Assembly: GCF_004379255.2 (NCBI RefSeq)
Contig: NC_056051.1
Location: 2,010,062-2,074,061, forward strand
DNA: 64,000 nucleotides
Origin: Salvia splendens
Lineage: Eukaryota > Streptophyta > Magnoliopsida > Lamiales > Lamiaceae
Reading direction: 5' to 3'
How positions within the stretch are numbered: the stretch's first letter is position 1; the number at the start of each line of letters is the position of its first letter. Below the pieces are notes generated by a model, which worked only from the letters and a program-made list of their open reading frames with translations, was not told the origin of the DNA and searched no databases. Both the position numbers and the translations under genes were made by a program. Shown one piece after another: positions 42,454-53,819 of the stretch.

Positions 42454-45400
42454 ATGGGGGAAGAAACCCCTGAAAACGAGACAATCTACCTTCATGGCGA
42501 CCTTGACTTGAAGATCATCGAAGCGCGGTGCCTTCCCAACATGGACCTCCTGGTGGAGCGCCTCCGTCGCTTCCTCACCGCGTTCAAGTCCGTCCAGAAG
42601 CCCCTGACCACCCACCGCCACCGCCGTCACCTCATGCAGCACAGCAAGATCATCACCAGCGACCCCTACGTCACCGTCTGCCTCGCTGGCGCACGAGTCG
42701 CGCGCACCCGCGTCATCTCCAACTCCCAGAACCCCGTCTGGGACGAGCATTTCAAGATCCCTCTCGCACACCCCGTCTCACAGGTAATTAATTCCCTTTT
42801 TTCCAATTCTTGATCAGAACCAAAAATGTATAGAAACCCCTTCCTGTCCCGCATCGATAAGGCCTGTCAAAGGGTGAGTGGCACATTTCTGAAAAAATGA
42901 AATGATCTGCGTGCAGATCGAGTTCGAGGTGAAGGACAACGACGTGTTCGGCGCGGACAATATCGGGGTGGCAAAGGTGGAGGCGGGGCGTATTGCGTCG
43001 GGGGAGACCATCGACGAGTGGATCCCATTGATTGGGCCCCAAGGGCGGCCATACAAGCCGGAGACGGCCGTTCGGCTGCAGATCACGTTCTTGCCGTGCA
43101 GCTCGAACCCCGAGTACCAGCATGGCGTGACAGAGGATTGTGGGCTGCGGGAGAGCTACTTCCCGCTGCGGCACGGGGGGAAGGTGACACTGTATCAGGA
43201 CGCGCACGTGCCGGACGGGATGCTCCCGGAGATCGAGGTGGAGGGCGGGCGGCAATTCGAGCACGAAAAGTGCTGGGAGGACATATGCCACGCCATCATG
43301 GAGGCCCACCACATTGTGTATATCGTGGGGTGGTCAATATACCACAAGGTGAGGCTCGTGAGGGAGGCGTCGCGGCCGCTCCCCCGCGGCGGCGAACTCA
43401 CACTAGGGGAGCTCCTTAAGTATAAGTCGCAGGAAGGGGTGAGGGTGCTGCTCTTGGTTTGGGATGATAAGACTTCCCATAGCAAGTTCTTCATCAATAC
43501 TGTATGTAATCATCAACTCCTTTGTTTTTGAGTTATCTGATCTAAACTGTGTGTTTTTATCATATTTTATTTTATCTATCTTCCCTATCAAACTGCCCCT
43601 TACTGTCTTGTTTCTGATGCAGACAGGAGTAATGGAAACTCATGACGAAGAAACTCGCAAGTTTTTTAAGCACTCGTCTGTCACCTGCGTGCTTGCTCCT
43701 CGTTACGGCAGCAATAAGCTTAGCATTTTCAAACAACAGGTTGTGGGAACAATTTACACTCACCATCAGAAATGTGTCATTGTGGACACTCAACACCACG
43801 GAAACAACCGGAAAATCACTACATTCATCGGGGGTCTGGACCTCTGCGACGGCCGCTATGACACACCTGAGCACCGACTCTATCGTGATCTCAAAACCGT
43901 GTTCCGTGGCGACTATCATAATCCCACATTTGGTGTTAGCTCCCTCTCTCTCTCTCTCTCTCTTGACATTCTGTCTCAACCTATAGCTGCAGCAGTCTCA
44001 CCAGTAGCCTGCATTTGTGTTTATATATTTGATAGCAAGGAACTAAGGGTCCAAGACAGCCGTGGCACGATCTACACTGCAAGATAGAAGGTCCCGCTGC
44101 TTACGACATTCTCACCAATTTTGAGCAGCGATGGAAGAAAGCCACTAAATGGAACGATATCGGTCAGAAGCTCACGAGATTTTCACGTTGGCATGATGCT
44201 TTGATCAAGATCGACAAAATATCGTGGATCAATAGTCCTTCCGTAAACGTCCCAAACGATCATCCTTTGCTGTGGGTTTACGAGGAGGATGATCCTGATA
44301 ACTGGCATGTTCAGGTAGTTACTCAACTTTAGTCTTATCTTTTTGATATGCCAAATTAAACTGTTTCTGATTTGAACAGATTTTCCGGTCCATAGATTCG
44401 GGATCACTCAAGGGATTTCCGAAGAGTGTGTATGCAGCAGAAAAGCAAGTAAATTCTGAATCTTGAACAAGTGTTGTTGTTTTCAGTCAGATTGATGTCT
44501 GGTGTTTTGATTCTTCAGAATCTGGTTTGTGCTAAAAATGTGGTGATAGATAAAAGCATTCAAATGGCTTATATCCAAGCAATCAGATCTGCACAACACT
44601 TCATATATATTGAGAACCAATATTTCCTTGGCTCATCTTATGCTTGGCCAGACTACAGGCATGCAGGTAGGTACAACACAAAAATAGGAACATAAAAGTG
44701 AATGAACTTATGTATATTACTAATATGTTTTTGTTTATGGAAGGGGCTGACAATCTAATCCCAATGGAACTGGCATTGAAAATAGTAAGCAAAATAAGGG
44801 CCAAGGAGAAGTTCAGTGTTTATGTTGTTATTCCAATGTGGCCAGAGGGTGTGCCTAGTTCTGCTGCTGTTCAGGAAATCCTTTACTGGCAGGCAGGTTT
44901 TATCCATTCATTTCCTTCATCCACCAAAAATACTACTCCATAATGCCATTGATGGTGTAGGCACAAACGATGCAAATGATGTACGAACTAATCGCTAAAG
45001 AAATCAAGTCAGCTAATCTCGAGAATGCGCATCCAACCGACTATCTCAATTTCTATTGTCTGGGCAACCGCGAAGAGTATCAGAAGAAATCATCAAGCGG
45101 GAGCAGCCGTGGCTCATCACATCCAAATGTAGTAACCTCTGAAATTCTTCTTGCCATAGATGTGGAGTGATAGGGTTGAAATTAACAGAAATGTTGGGTG
45201 CAGGAAGCAAGCACGAGCACGAGCACGGGGAAGGTAAAATCAGGTCGGTTTATGATATACGTGCATGCCAAGGGAATGATAGTGGACGATGAATATGTGA
45301 TAATTGGTTCAGCCAACATCAACCAACGCTCTATGGCCGGTTCCAGAGACACAGAGATCGCCATGGGAGCGTACCAACCCCATCACACATGGGCCAAGAA

Positions 45401-45811
45401 ACAGTACCATCCACGCGGTCAGGTCTCATGCACCTCTCTCTCTCTCTCACCACATCCTTCACTACATTATTTCAATCTGTCTGTGTATATATGTACTAAG
45501 CACAAGCATACATGTAGGTGTATGGGTACAGAATGTCACTGTGGGCGGAGCATTTGGGGCAGATCGATCCTTGCTTCAAGGACGCCAACGAGCTGGAGTG
45601 TGTCAACTATGTTAACGCCATTGCGCAAGAGAACTGGAAGCGATTCACAGCTGACATGTTCACGGCGTTGCAAGGTCATCTCCTCAAATATCCGGTGGAG
45701 ATCGATGCTGATGGAAAGGTCAATTCTCTGCCAGGATTCGAATCCTTTCCAGACGTCGGTGGTAAGGTGTTAGGGGCTCCAACTAATCTGCCTGATGCTT
45801 TGACTACCTAG
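42454..45811 (+). CDS. PLDdelta: Phospholipase D, delta type
   Basis: Exons: 42454-42783, 42917-43501, 43623-43932, 44040-44314, 44380-44448, 44519-44666, 44744-44892, 44961-45128, 45204-45422, 45518-45811; 2547 nt, 848 residues, intact. It hydrolyses phospholipids to phosphatidic acid at membranes. N-terminal C2 domain (residues about 10-165; [20 protein letters not shown]) for calcium-dependent membrane binding, with the long C2 loop ([19 protein letters not shown]) typical of the delta group. First HKD motif H353-K355-D360 (HQKCVIVD); second H699-K701-D706 (HAKGMIVD) followed by [25 protein letters not shown] between them. The length fits the family (about 850-870). Intron 7 starts with GC instead of GT (CAG/GCAGGT), required by the frame. 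Plant PLDdelta acts in stress signalling at the plasma membrane and microtubules (family knowledge). It converges with the GST gene, stops 306 bp apart. Confidence 0.95.
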
Positions 45812-46116
45812 CCTAGCTACATCTTCTTTCATTTTTGTTTATTTCTCTCTAATTATATTGTAAATTTAGCAATACCTACTTTTTTTCCAACATGATCTGA
45901 AGAAACAGAAACTAAAACCAATAAGGTCCTAAAAAGGATATTTATTCATCACAACAACATTGCAACACTGGCACAAGACAACACACACTAGTTCCATCAA
46001 TCTAGAAAAAGACACAAATACATCTCACTTATTTCAAACTACCTTCCCATCTCCGGCTTCACAGCTAGCGCCGTTTATGTATAAGATAGGATGTGACACA
46101 TTTTATAACAGAAGAA

Positions 46117-47097
46117 CTACAGTACCGGTGGATGGAGCTCAAGCACCTTCTTCCAAGATGGCCTGCTGCTAATATCATCCCACCATCTGCTCACATTCTT
46201 CCTGTCCCGAATCAAGTACTCTTTTTTAAGAGTGGTCATCAAGTAGTTACTGAAGGGGACGTGGCTGAGGTCCGCCAGGCTAAAGGTGTCGCTCGCCAAG
46301 TATTTGCTCACCGACAGCCTCTCTTCATACACATCCAAAGTCTTTGTAAGTTTCTCCTCGTCTTCTTGGATGCGTTTTGGATCAGATGCAACACCAGTTT
46401 TCGGGTTAATCAAGAGTTGAACTACGAGGTCGTAGAGCGGTGGCTGGAAGATGTGCGCCTCGACATCTAGCCACTGCTCTATTAGGCCTCTTTCTTCTAT
46501 TGTTTTACCTAATAGCTCACTACCTTGAGACCTATATTTCTCAGCATAGTACCTGATGATAGCCCTTGATTCTGCACACAACTTTAGTATCATTCCACTT
46601 TAAATTGATTCAATTTAGCCAAGAACTACACAAGATCAATAAGAATCAAGACTTAGTTATGACCACCACCCATCTATTCAAGGTCAAGTCTTTAGATTAA
46701 ATTAATTTCTAATTTCAAAATCCCCTCAAAATAAATTCTACTAGTTTCTAAAATTAGAATAAGATCAATATGAATTTACACATACACATATATGAAGAGA
46801 GCAATCAAATAAGTGTTACCATATAATTTGTAGTCTCCATCCTCAATAACAGGAAGAACTCCAAAAGGCTGCAAGATTTAAAATTTTAAAAAAATAAGTT
46901 ATCCAAAATTCCATTTAATTGCAGAAGAGAGAGAGGAAGGGGGAGAGAAAAACCTGTAGCTTGAGATACTGAGGAGACATGTGCTCCCCTTTGAAGAGGT
47001 CAACGTCGACAGTCTCGTAATCGATCTCTTTCTCGATCAAACAAAGGATTACTCTCTTCGGAGAAGCGTAGTCTGGCCCGTACACCTTCACCACCAT
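46117..47097 (-). CDS. GSTF: Glutathione S-transferase, phi class
   Basis: Exons on -: 47097-46954, 46868-46820, 46571-46117; 648 nt, 215 residues, intact, with the three-exon layout and 49-nt middle exon usual for this class. The start is at 47097 (MVVKVYGPDYASPKRV); the in-frame ATG at 47139 would add 14 Lys/Arg residues not found in the family. Thioredoxin-like N domain with the catalytic Ser12 (ASPKR), PFGVLPVIEDGDYKLYESRA binding the glutathione gamma-glutamyl part, then an all-helical C domain (FSLADLSHVPFSNYL). It is a cytosolic dimer conjugating glutathione to electrophiles or acting as a ligand carrier (family knowledge). A TATA-like TTTAAAAT (about 47162-47169) and a 68-bp duplication lie upstream. 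Confidence 0.95.
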
Positions 47098-47207
47098 TTT
47101 TGCTCCTTTCTGTTTTTTTTTTCTTCTTTTGTGGTTCATACAGCAGAGGGATTCGATGGGATTTTAAAGAGGTTTCACTCGGGGATTTAATTATTAATAA
47201 ATTAAAA

Positions 47208-47343
47208 GGAAAAACAATGTATTTAAACAAAGAGAAAATAAAAGAATTGAATTCAAAAGTTATATACTCTCTAAAGGAAAAACAATGTATTTAAACAAAG
47301 AGAAACTAAAAGAATTGAATTCAAAAGTTATATTCTCTCTCTC
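47208..47343. repeat. 68-bp tandem duplication in the GST upstream region
   Basis: 47208-47275 and 47276-47343 start GGAAAAACAATGTATTTAAA and differ by only a few bases. They lie 110-245 bp upstream of the GST start codon. Confidence 0.92.
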
Positions 47344-47426
47344 CATCTGGTTATAAATAAAATGCAAACTCTAAATATTGTACACAAACTTAAAACTATA
47401 ATTTGAACAGTCAAAAAATGTCAACT

Positions 47427-47518
47427 GATGATAAAATAATAGCAACAGAAAATGTCAACCCATCATGATCAATAGTTGACATTGTACTCACATTTTCTAT
47501 TGCTATTATTTTATCATC
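47427..47518. repeat. Inverted repeat with 29-bp arms
   Basis: Left arm 47427-47455 (GATGATAAAATAATAGCAAC...) and right arm 47490-47518 pair with one mismatch, loop 34 bp. It could be a small foldback element upstream of GST. Confidence 0.9.
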
Positions 47519-47524
47519 TATTAA

Positions 47525-47754
47525 CTCTCCGTCCACTAAAAATACTCATATTTATGACATTTTTGTTTATCACAAAAAATAGTCTCATTTCCAAAAGTGA
47601 AAAATGTCCTTCTCATACTTCTGCCACTTTTCCCATCTTTTCTATATATTTTATTTATTTATTCTCCATATCTTTTCTCATTTTATTTTATTTTATTAAT
47701 TTCTCATTAATACATATATTATTAACAAATGAGACTATTTTTGTGGACGGATGA
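47525..47754. mobile_element. Stowaway-like MITE, degenerate
   Basis: CTCTCCGTCCACTAAAAATA at the left and TTTTTGTGGACGGATGA at the right are inverted partners. AATAGTCTCATTT and AAATGAGACTATTT pair inside. Target duplication unclear. Confidence 0.65.
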
Positions 47755-48317
47755 ATTAAATAAAAATAACTGGATTACAACAGAAAATTTAAAATTGTAT
47801 TTCTGAGTGATTGTTTCAAGCCATTATTATTAAATAAAAATTATTTATCTAATCTCAGATATCTGATAGTATATCGAAGCCCAATATCCTTCATCATTTC
47901 TTTCGTTCTTTCACAAAATTTACAATGATTTTAAAGAACAAATCATTTGACGCTGTCGAATGGAGTTTTCCTATTTAAAGATAATTGTCAAAATTGTTGT
48001 GTTGTGATAATTGTAATTGCTCACCACCACATAACAAATTGGACCATTCCTGTTTAATTGTCATATTTGACTATTCTTATCTAAGGTAATTGTCATAATT
48101 GTTGTGATGTTTATAATTGTACACCAGACACCACCACACTGCATATGATTATCACTTTTCAGACAGAGCAAAAATAAAATTTCCCTCTTAATTGACGGAG
48201 TCAAAATAAGTTAGCCAAAGATAATTATTTCTCTTATTGTTTATTTTAAAATTATATTAAAAATGCATTTAGTCTTATTGGTGGATAAAATGGATTTTAA
48301 TGTAAATTTTGTAAAAG
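47755..48317. other. Intergenic, nothing recognised
   Basis: AT-rich; AATTGTCATAATTGTTGTG-type words recur at about 47980-48120. No gene. Confidence 0.4.
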
Positions 48318-49055
48318 TATATATATAGAGAGTTGTGATCATATGATAACCCCCAATTTGTATGATAACCCTATAACCAAATCTGGACCACACATATTTT
48401 TTAATCTTGTGGCTGAGATTTAAACTTAGATTTATTTCATAAAAAAAGGCGCAGTGGGTAAATATGTCATTTCTCAAATAAATATGGAATCTGCATTACT
48501 GTTGTACACAATAATATGGAATAAGGTATGAATTGATGATACAAAACCAAGTGTGTAGTAAATTCAAAGTAAATTCATCACGCTGTCATATGTAACTCTA
48601 AATCTACACTAAAAAACTATAGAATCTAAAAAAACGAGAATCGCTGGCAAAATGATAAAATCGAGCAAAACCAAAAGTGAAATAAGTAAAAAACTTCATC
48701 CACCCTTTCTTCGATGATGCTTGATTCTTTTACGTCGTCATATTTCAGAATTTGGATGGTTTTTCCTTCGAAACTGAAGAAGCAAGGGTTTGAATGAGAT
48801 TCGGAGGGTTTGATTGTGAGAGAAATTGAATGCAGCGTTTAGTTCATGTTTTCTTTTTACACGCCCAATTTTATAACGAAATGACAATTTTGCCCTTATA
48901 TAACCGAAATATGATAGTTTTATTTGATAAAATGATAGTTTTGTAAGATTAAATCTAGACCACATATTTTAAAAATGTGAGGTGGAGATTTAGTTATAGA
49001 GTTATCACACAAATTAGAGTTATCATTATAATGCACCCCGATATATAAATATATA
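48318..49055. mobile_element. Mutator-like TIR element, small
   Basis: Left GATAACCCCCAATTTGTATGATAACC (about 48342) and right, read on -, GATAACTCTAATTTGTGTGATAAC, are homologous over about 75 bp (CTATAACCAAATCT follows in both). Long terminal inverted repeats with a non-coding interior suggest a MULE-type MITE. Ends lie in TA/GA repeats, so the target duplication cannot be fixed. Confidence 0.65.
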
Positions 49056-49730
49056 TATATATATAGTAGTGATCTAGGGCAAATGTCCATTAAGTACATA
49101 ACTAGAGAACAAATCTCAGCCACACATCTTAATACTTCAAATTAATCTTATGGCTTAGCTATTTTTACGTGTTTTAAATAAAAAGTAATTAATAAGGGTA
49201 TTTTTGGAAACCATATTCAACTCCAACCGTCTCCTTCAATTTTCCAACTCCAATTCACACTCTTTTTCCTCTTCCCTCTCTTCCTTCTCTCCCCAGCCTC
49301 CGCCGCCGAGCTCAACACCACCGGCCGCAAAATAGATGTGATCACAGCCTTGAAGCATCCAAGATGTGATCGGCTGCATCATCTGCGATTTGTTTCTTTT
49401 GAATGAATAGTCACACTCCGCCGCAAGTAAAATCAGCTATTGCATGTGTAGTGTTTATAATTAAATCGAGTTTACAAATCGAAATGAAGGTAGACATCTA
49501 TAAATCGTGTCAACAATAAAATTGAGATGGATTTTGTTTTGGGATGTAGCTGCTCCAATTCTCAAACAAAAATGTTGACGCCTCTGGATTTGATAGGTAG
49601 CCGCCATCCAATTCTCAAGCATGATAATTACATAAGTTATGTGCATCTAGAACAAACTATTTTGTTTTGGCCAGCACTCACCATCAATTAGTTTAATAGT
49701 AGCTCCATTAATTTAAAAGGATTTTTTAAT

Positions 49731-50093
49731 AGTGATGTGTTTTGTTAACAATAAAATCATTCTAACAGTGAAGTAAAATTATTCTAACAGTGATGTATTT
49801 TATTAACAACAGTGAAGTAAAATCATGCTAATAGTGATGTGTTTTGTTAACAATAGTGAAGTAAAATCATAATAATAGTGATGTGTTTTGTAAACAACAG
49901 TGAAGTAAAATCATGCTAAGAGTGATGTGTTTTGTAAACAACAGTGAAGTAAAATAGTGCTAAGAGTGATGTGTTTTGTAAACAACAGTAAAGTAAAATC
50001 ATGCTAAGAGTGATGTGTTTTGTAAACAATAGTGAAGTAAAATCATGCTAATAGTGATGTGTTTTGTAAACAACAGTGAAGTAAAATCACAAG
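49731..50093. repeat. 44-bp minisatellite, about eight copies
   Basis: Copies of GTGATGTGTTTTGTAAACAA continuing CAGTGAAGTAAAATCATGCT AAGA. Spacing is exactly 44 bp for the last six (49834, 49878 and so on). The first two are more diverged and spaced differently. It lies inside the Mutator-like element. Confidence 0.93.
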
Positions 50094-50144
50094 TCATAGA
50101 ATTCAAATTCGTAAATGACACGAGAGAAATATGAATTCTCACTG

Positions 50145-51580
50145 ATGCACTTTTTATTAGCACTAAAAATACCTGCAAGTTTACAGGGTAGAACTAGCAT
50201 AGCTAAAGGTCAGTACCGGGATATCGAACACAGGGAATAAGATTGCAACTGGCTATCATATACTAAGCGTCATATACTATCTAGAGACACAGAGTATTTT
50301 TGGTTTTGGTTTTATAAACTAGACATAAATATAAACAAATATAAAAACAAAATAATACAAAGCAGTCTAAAGAAAGTAGAGTTTTAGGATACAACTACTA
50401 CGACCTAGTGATGATTAATCTCACAGAACCTTTACCTTTCTGTGTCTCTAGGATTATTAGGAAAGTCGCGATTATAGGATATCTCGAGTGCACTTATCCA
50501 GTAGATTAGACTCTAACTATCAAAGTCTCCTTCCAATAGATTAGATTCTAACTCCTTAAGTTCCTAAAACTCAAGCCCTCACAAAGGGTCCCCTCTCTCG
50601 AGTGCAGATAAACCTATGTGTTGTACTCGTTCCTTTTACCACGTAAAACTAGCTATCTCTCGATTAATCTAATTAGACGGACATAGTTCTAAAGTTGGCC
50701 AGACAAAAGAATAATAAAAGCACAAGAACAAGCAAAATAATCACAAGAGCTAGGAAAATGTTCAATTCAATAAATTAAAACATATTCATAATAGTTTTCA
50801 CCAAAAAATCTACAAATGATGTTTAACTACTCATAGACAAGTAGAAAAATCAATAATAAAAGTACTAGACGTGAAAGAAATTGATAAAACCCAAGGTTGA
50901 ATCTTCAATCTTCAGTCTTTTATGGCCTGGATCTGCAAAGCTCGCTCCAATGGAAGATGGATGAATTATGTGTGGAAGATGGAATGGAAGAATTTGTAGA
51001 GGGGGGAGGATTGAAGGATCTGAGATGGAGGGATGGAAGAAGGTGTAGAGATGGAGAAGGATTGAAGGCTCTGAGATGGGGATTATGAATTAGGTTTAGG
51101 AGTATTTATAGGCTAGAAAAAGGGTAAGTCTTGGTTATTTTCGTGCCCTACAAGAAATGAGAGAGATTTGGTTTCACAATTTAATAATTTATTCTCTTTC
51201 TTGAATTTCCGCCCAAATTTCCCTCAGCTTTGACTGCATTGCGCAATGTTCGTAGAATTGTAATAACTCTCTCTACAGAACTCCGATTGAGACGTTTAAG
51301 GTATCCACGTGAAGCTCTTTCGAAGACGAAGAGAATGACATGTAGTAAGCACTGATTGGACTTCAAACTTGCTGGCAGAATGGGCTCGAACAAAGGCTGC
51401 TACACCTTGGCCTTTTTGCATCTTTTTTCTATCTTTTTCTATCATTTATCAACAAACACATTCAAAATACCAAATGTATAATATATGCAATTTAAGAACA
51501 TAATTTTTATGATAGACATTTAAAACTAGTCAGATCTAGCCCTTAAAAACATGCAAAATCCGTGTTTGTCACTCACCGAC
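50145..51580. repeat. Non-coding dispersed repeat of LARD-like type
   Basis: Begins TTTTTATTAGCACTAAAAAT and CTGCAAGTTTACAGGG, with GTACCGGGATATCGAACACA GGG. This opening is familiar from a widespread plant non-coding repeat (from memory). It ends near GCAAAATCCGTGTTTGTCAC. No frame over about 70 codons resembles a known protein, and no LTR partner is in the window. Confidence 0.45.
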
Positions 51581-51658
51581 AGAGACAACTATATACTATT
51601 AAGCTAGGATGAATGAAATTGGAATTAACCTAATAATTGACCTAACTGACGACGGTTA

Positions 51659-51689
51659 AGTCCAAGTCCAAGTCCAAGTCCAAGTCCAA
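51659..51689. repeat. (AAGTCC)n microsatellite
   Basis: Five tandem AAGTCC hexamers, about 80 bp before the TATA box of the small ORF at 51887. Confidence 0.95.
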
Positions 51690-51770
51690 ATAAGTTGGGC
51701 AAAATACAATGCAATACCATATGGTATCTTTGTATATGTACGTACGTGGACTTTCCACCGCTTTCATATG

Positions 51771-51778
51771 TATATAAA
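51771..51778 (+). promoter_or_regulatory. TATA box before the signal-peptide ORF
   Basis: TATATAAA preceded by CTTTCCACC and TACGTACGTGG (a G-box-like ACGTGG). The A of the ATG lies 109 bp after its last base, a normal plant promoter spacing. Confidence 0.55.
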
Positions 51779-51886
51779 CACTCTCGCGCCTTCCCCAATT
51801 CATTCTTCATTCATTCCCATTTCTACTGATACAAATCAAGCAACTCCTCTATTGATTCTTCTTCTTCACCTCGCAACCTTCTATCA

Positions 51887-52012
51887 ATGCCGATTTTCTT
51901 AAAAACATTTGCTCTCTCTATATTTCTGCTGCTCGCCATTGCAACTCCCTATAACCTGATGGATGAATGCAGAGAGCGATGGAAAATGCATGGATGGATA
52001 CGAGGAATTTGA
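51887..52012 (+). CDS. 41-codon ORF with signal-peptide-like start
   Basis: Reads MPIFLKTFALSIFLLLAIAT then PYNLMDECRERWKMHGWIRG I. A positive residue, a hydrophobic core of about 12 and a small-residue A-x-A-like end make a good secretion signal; only some 20 residues follow. A TATA box, a plausible C/T-rich leader and the ATG are in proper order. It looks like the promoter and first exon of a secreted-protein gene caught by the Mutator-like element, with the rest lost. No family assigned; expression unknown. Confidence 0.4.
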   Translation: MPIFLKTFALSIFLLLAIATPYNLMDECRERWKMHGWIRGI

Positions 52013-52579
52013 GTTTTGTAGACGTGTGTTGGAGCGCCAAATTCGGTTGTAAAACGAGGAAATGGAAATGAGAAATTATTTATTTTCTAAAAATGCCCTT
52101 ATTAATTACTTTTTATTTAAAACATGTAAAAATAGCTAAGCCATAGGATTAATTTGGAGTATTAAGATGTGTGACTGAGATTTGTTCTCTAGTTATACAC
52201 TTAAAATTAGTTATATCTTGATCACTAACCCCTCTCTCTCTATATATATCTATATAATATGGGTAAAAGTATGCGAAAGAAAGAGAAGATGTGGTTAGTT
52301 GGTTATAGTAGGAAGTAGGAGAGAGAAAGAGAAAATGTTAATAAAACATTAGAGATAAAGAGAAAATATAAATACTATAAATATAAATTGGGAGTAACTT
52401 TTTCTGTTTTTCGCACAAACTCCATCCATCTCAAGGAAGATAACCCCTTCTTTGGACGACACGAGAATTTATGCAACTTTATATTGTCTGTGAAGTGGAG
52501 CTAGAGAGTATTGTAAGAGAGATTGAATAATATAGAGATAAATGTGTTTTCATTTTTAGTAATGACTGAAGGAGAACTA

Positions 52580-52765
52580 CATCTGTCTCTGAAAATTTGT
52601 CACTTATTTTCATTTTCGTTTGTTCCTAAAAATTTATCACATTTACTTTGACCATTTTTTATAGAAGTGGGATCACATGTCACTAACTTTTTAACTTATT
52701 TTAAATTACATTTCGTAAAACCCGTATTAAGTCGAATGGTAACAAATTATTATGGACGGAGAGAG
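52580..52765. mobile_element. Stowaway-like MITE, degenerate
   Basis: Left CATCTGTCTCTGAAAATTTG and right AATTATTATGGACGGAGAGAG, TA on both sides; imperfect terminal repeats. Confidence 0.55.
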
Positions 52766-53154
52766 TAACTAATTTTAGTGGACAGAATAGAAATATGAAA
52801 AAGTATATAATTAATTTTAATATAAGGGCGAATATGGATTTTGTGTGTGAACGGGAGTATAATATAGTGATTAGTAATCCACCATAGAAATTGCAAATAG
52901 GACAAGGCCCAAAAACAAATCAATTAGTACTAATTTGTAACAAGAAAGCGATGCCCAACTCCGTGTAACAACAGTCCAACACCTGGCGGGATACATGGCG
53001 AGTGAATTTGTTTCCAAAACCATTCTTACTCTAACTTCAATTTCAAAAAACTATTGAAATCCAATTTCCATTATTGGAAATCCAATTGCAAATTTTAATT
53101 CTCGATTTTCGCTTCCAATCCGATTTAACTTTCGAAATTATGTACTCCCTCTTC

Positions 53155-53389
53155 TCTGTAACAGTAGAGGTATTTCTTCCAGGCACGAAGATTAAAAAAA
53201 ATTATGTTAAGTGAGTTAAGTAAGTTAAGTAGGAAATGAAAAATGTAAAGAGATAAAGAGAAAATAAATTAAGAGAGTGTAAAATAAGTGAGAAGAAATA
53301 TGTTGACTTTTACTAAAAGGGGAAATAACTCGACTACTATGGAACATACCAAAATGATAAAATGACTCTACTATTATGGACAGAGGGAG
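53155..53389. mobile_element. Stowaway-like MITE
   Basis: Ends CTCCCTCTTCTCTGTAACAG and CTATTATGGACAGAGGGAG with TA on both sides. Interior wording matches the MITE at 13479-13713. Confidence 0.75.
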
Positions 53390-53539
53390 TAACAATCATG
53401 TTCTGCTATAACCAAATTGAAGTCTAATTTCAATTCCTTAATCCCAATTAAAAAAATTGATTATAAATTATATCCACAATTCAATAAGATACAAAATTGA
53501 TTAAAAATCATTGTTAAGAATTTCTACCATTAATTAATA

Positions 53540-53790
53540 CTCCCTCCGTCAGCCATTAATTGTCTCAATTTGTCATTTTTGTCCGTCCATAAATAACTGT
53601 CATATTTTCTTTTTACTATTTGTAGTATGGACCCAACATTTCATTAATTTTATTTCACTCGTATTTTATTATAAAACTATTATATAAAAGTATGCCTCAC
53701 CGTACAATAACTTTTTTCATTCACTTTTTATTACATTTCTTAAAACACAAATCAAGTCAAAGTGGAAATCTTATAATCAGACGAAAGGGA
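53540..53790. mobile_element. Stowaway-like MITE, right end diverged
   Basis: CTCCCTCCGTCAGCC after TA; right end CAGACGAAAGGGA before TA. The right terminus is weaker than in other copies. Confidence 0.55.
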
Positions 53791-53819
53791 TAATATGCGA
53801 CGGAAATGACTAACACGAG

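Larger units (their letters stand above)
49066..52230. mobile_element. Mutator-like (Pack-MULE-like) element, 3.2 kb
   Basis: The left 150 bp (TAGTGATCTAGGGC, then ACTAGAGAACAAATCTCAGC and CTTATGGCTTAGCTATTTTT) returns in inverted order at 52075-52227 (AAAAATAGCTAAGCCATAGG, CTGAGATTTGTTCTCTAGTT, GATCACTA). The interior has no transposase. It carries a C-rich patch (49250-49330), a 44-bp minisatellite, a dispersed non-coding repeat (50145-51580) and a short ORF with a signal-peptide-like start and TATA box. Long TIRs around unrelated DNA define Pack-MULE-type elements. The boundaries run into TA/CT repeats and the expected 9-bp duplication was not confirmed. Confidence 0.75.

Noticed and set aside
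42445..43312. Minus-strand ORFs of 108 and 174 codons opposite phospholipase D exons 1 and 2
   Set aside because: Shadows of GC-rich PLD exons; the + strand encodes clear C2 and PLD sequence.
46093..46470. 125-codon + strand ORF over the GST last exon
   Set aside because: Antisense shadow; the minus strand encodes a complete GST C-terminal domain.
49731..50093. Regularly spaced repeats resembling a CRISPR array
   Set aside because: The 44-bp copies are contiguous with no unique spacers, in a plant transposon; it is a minisatellite.
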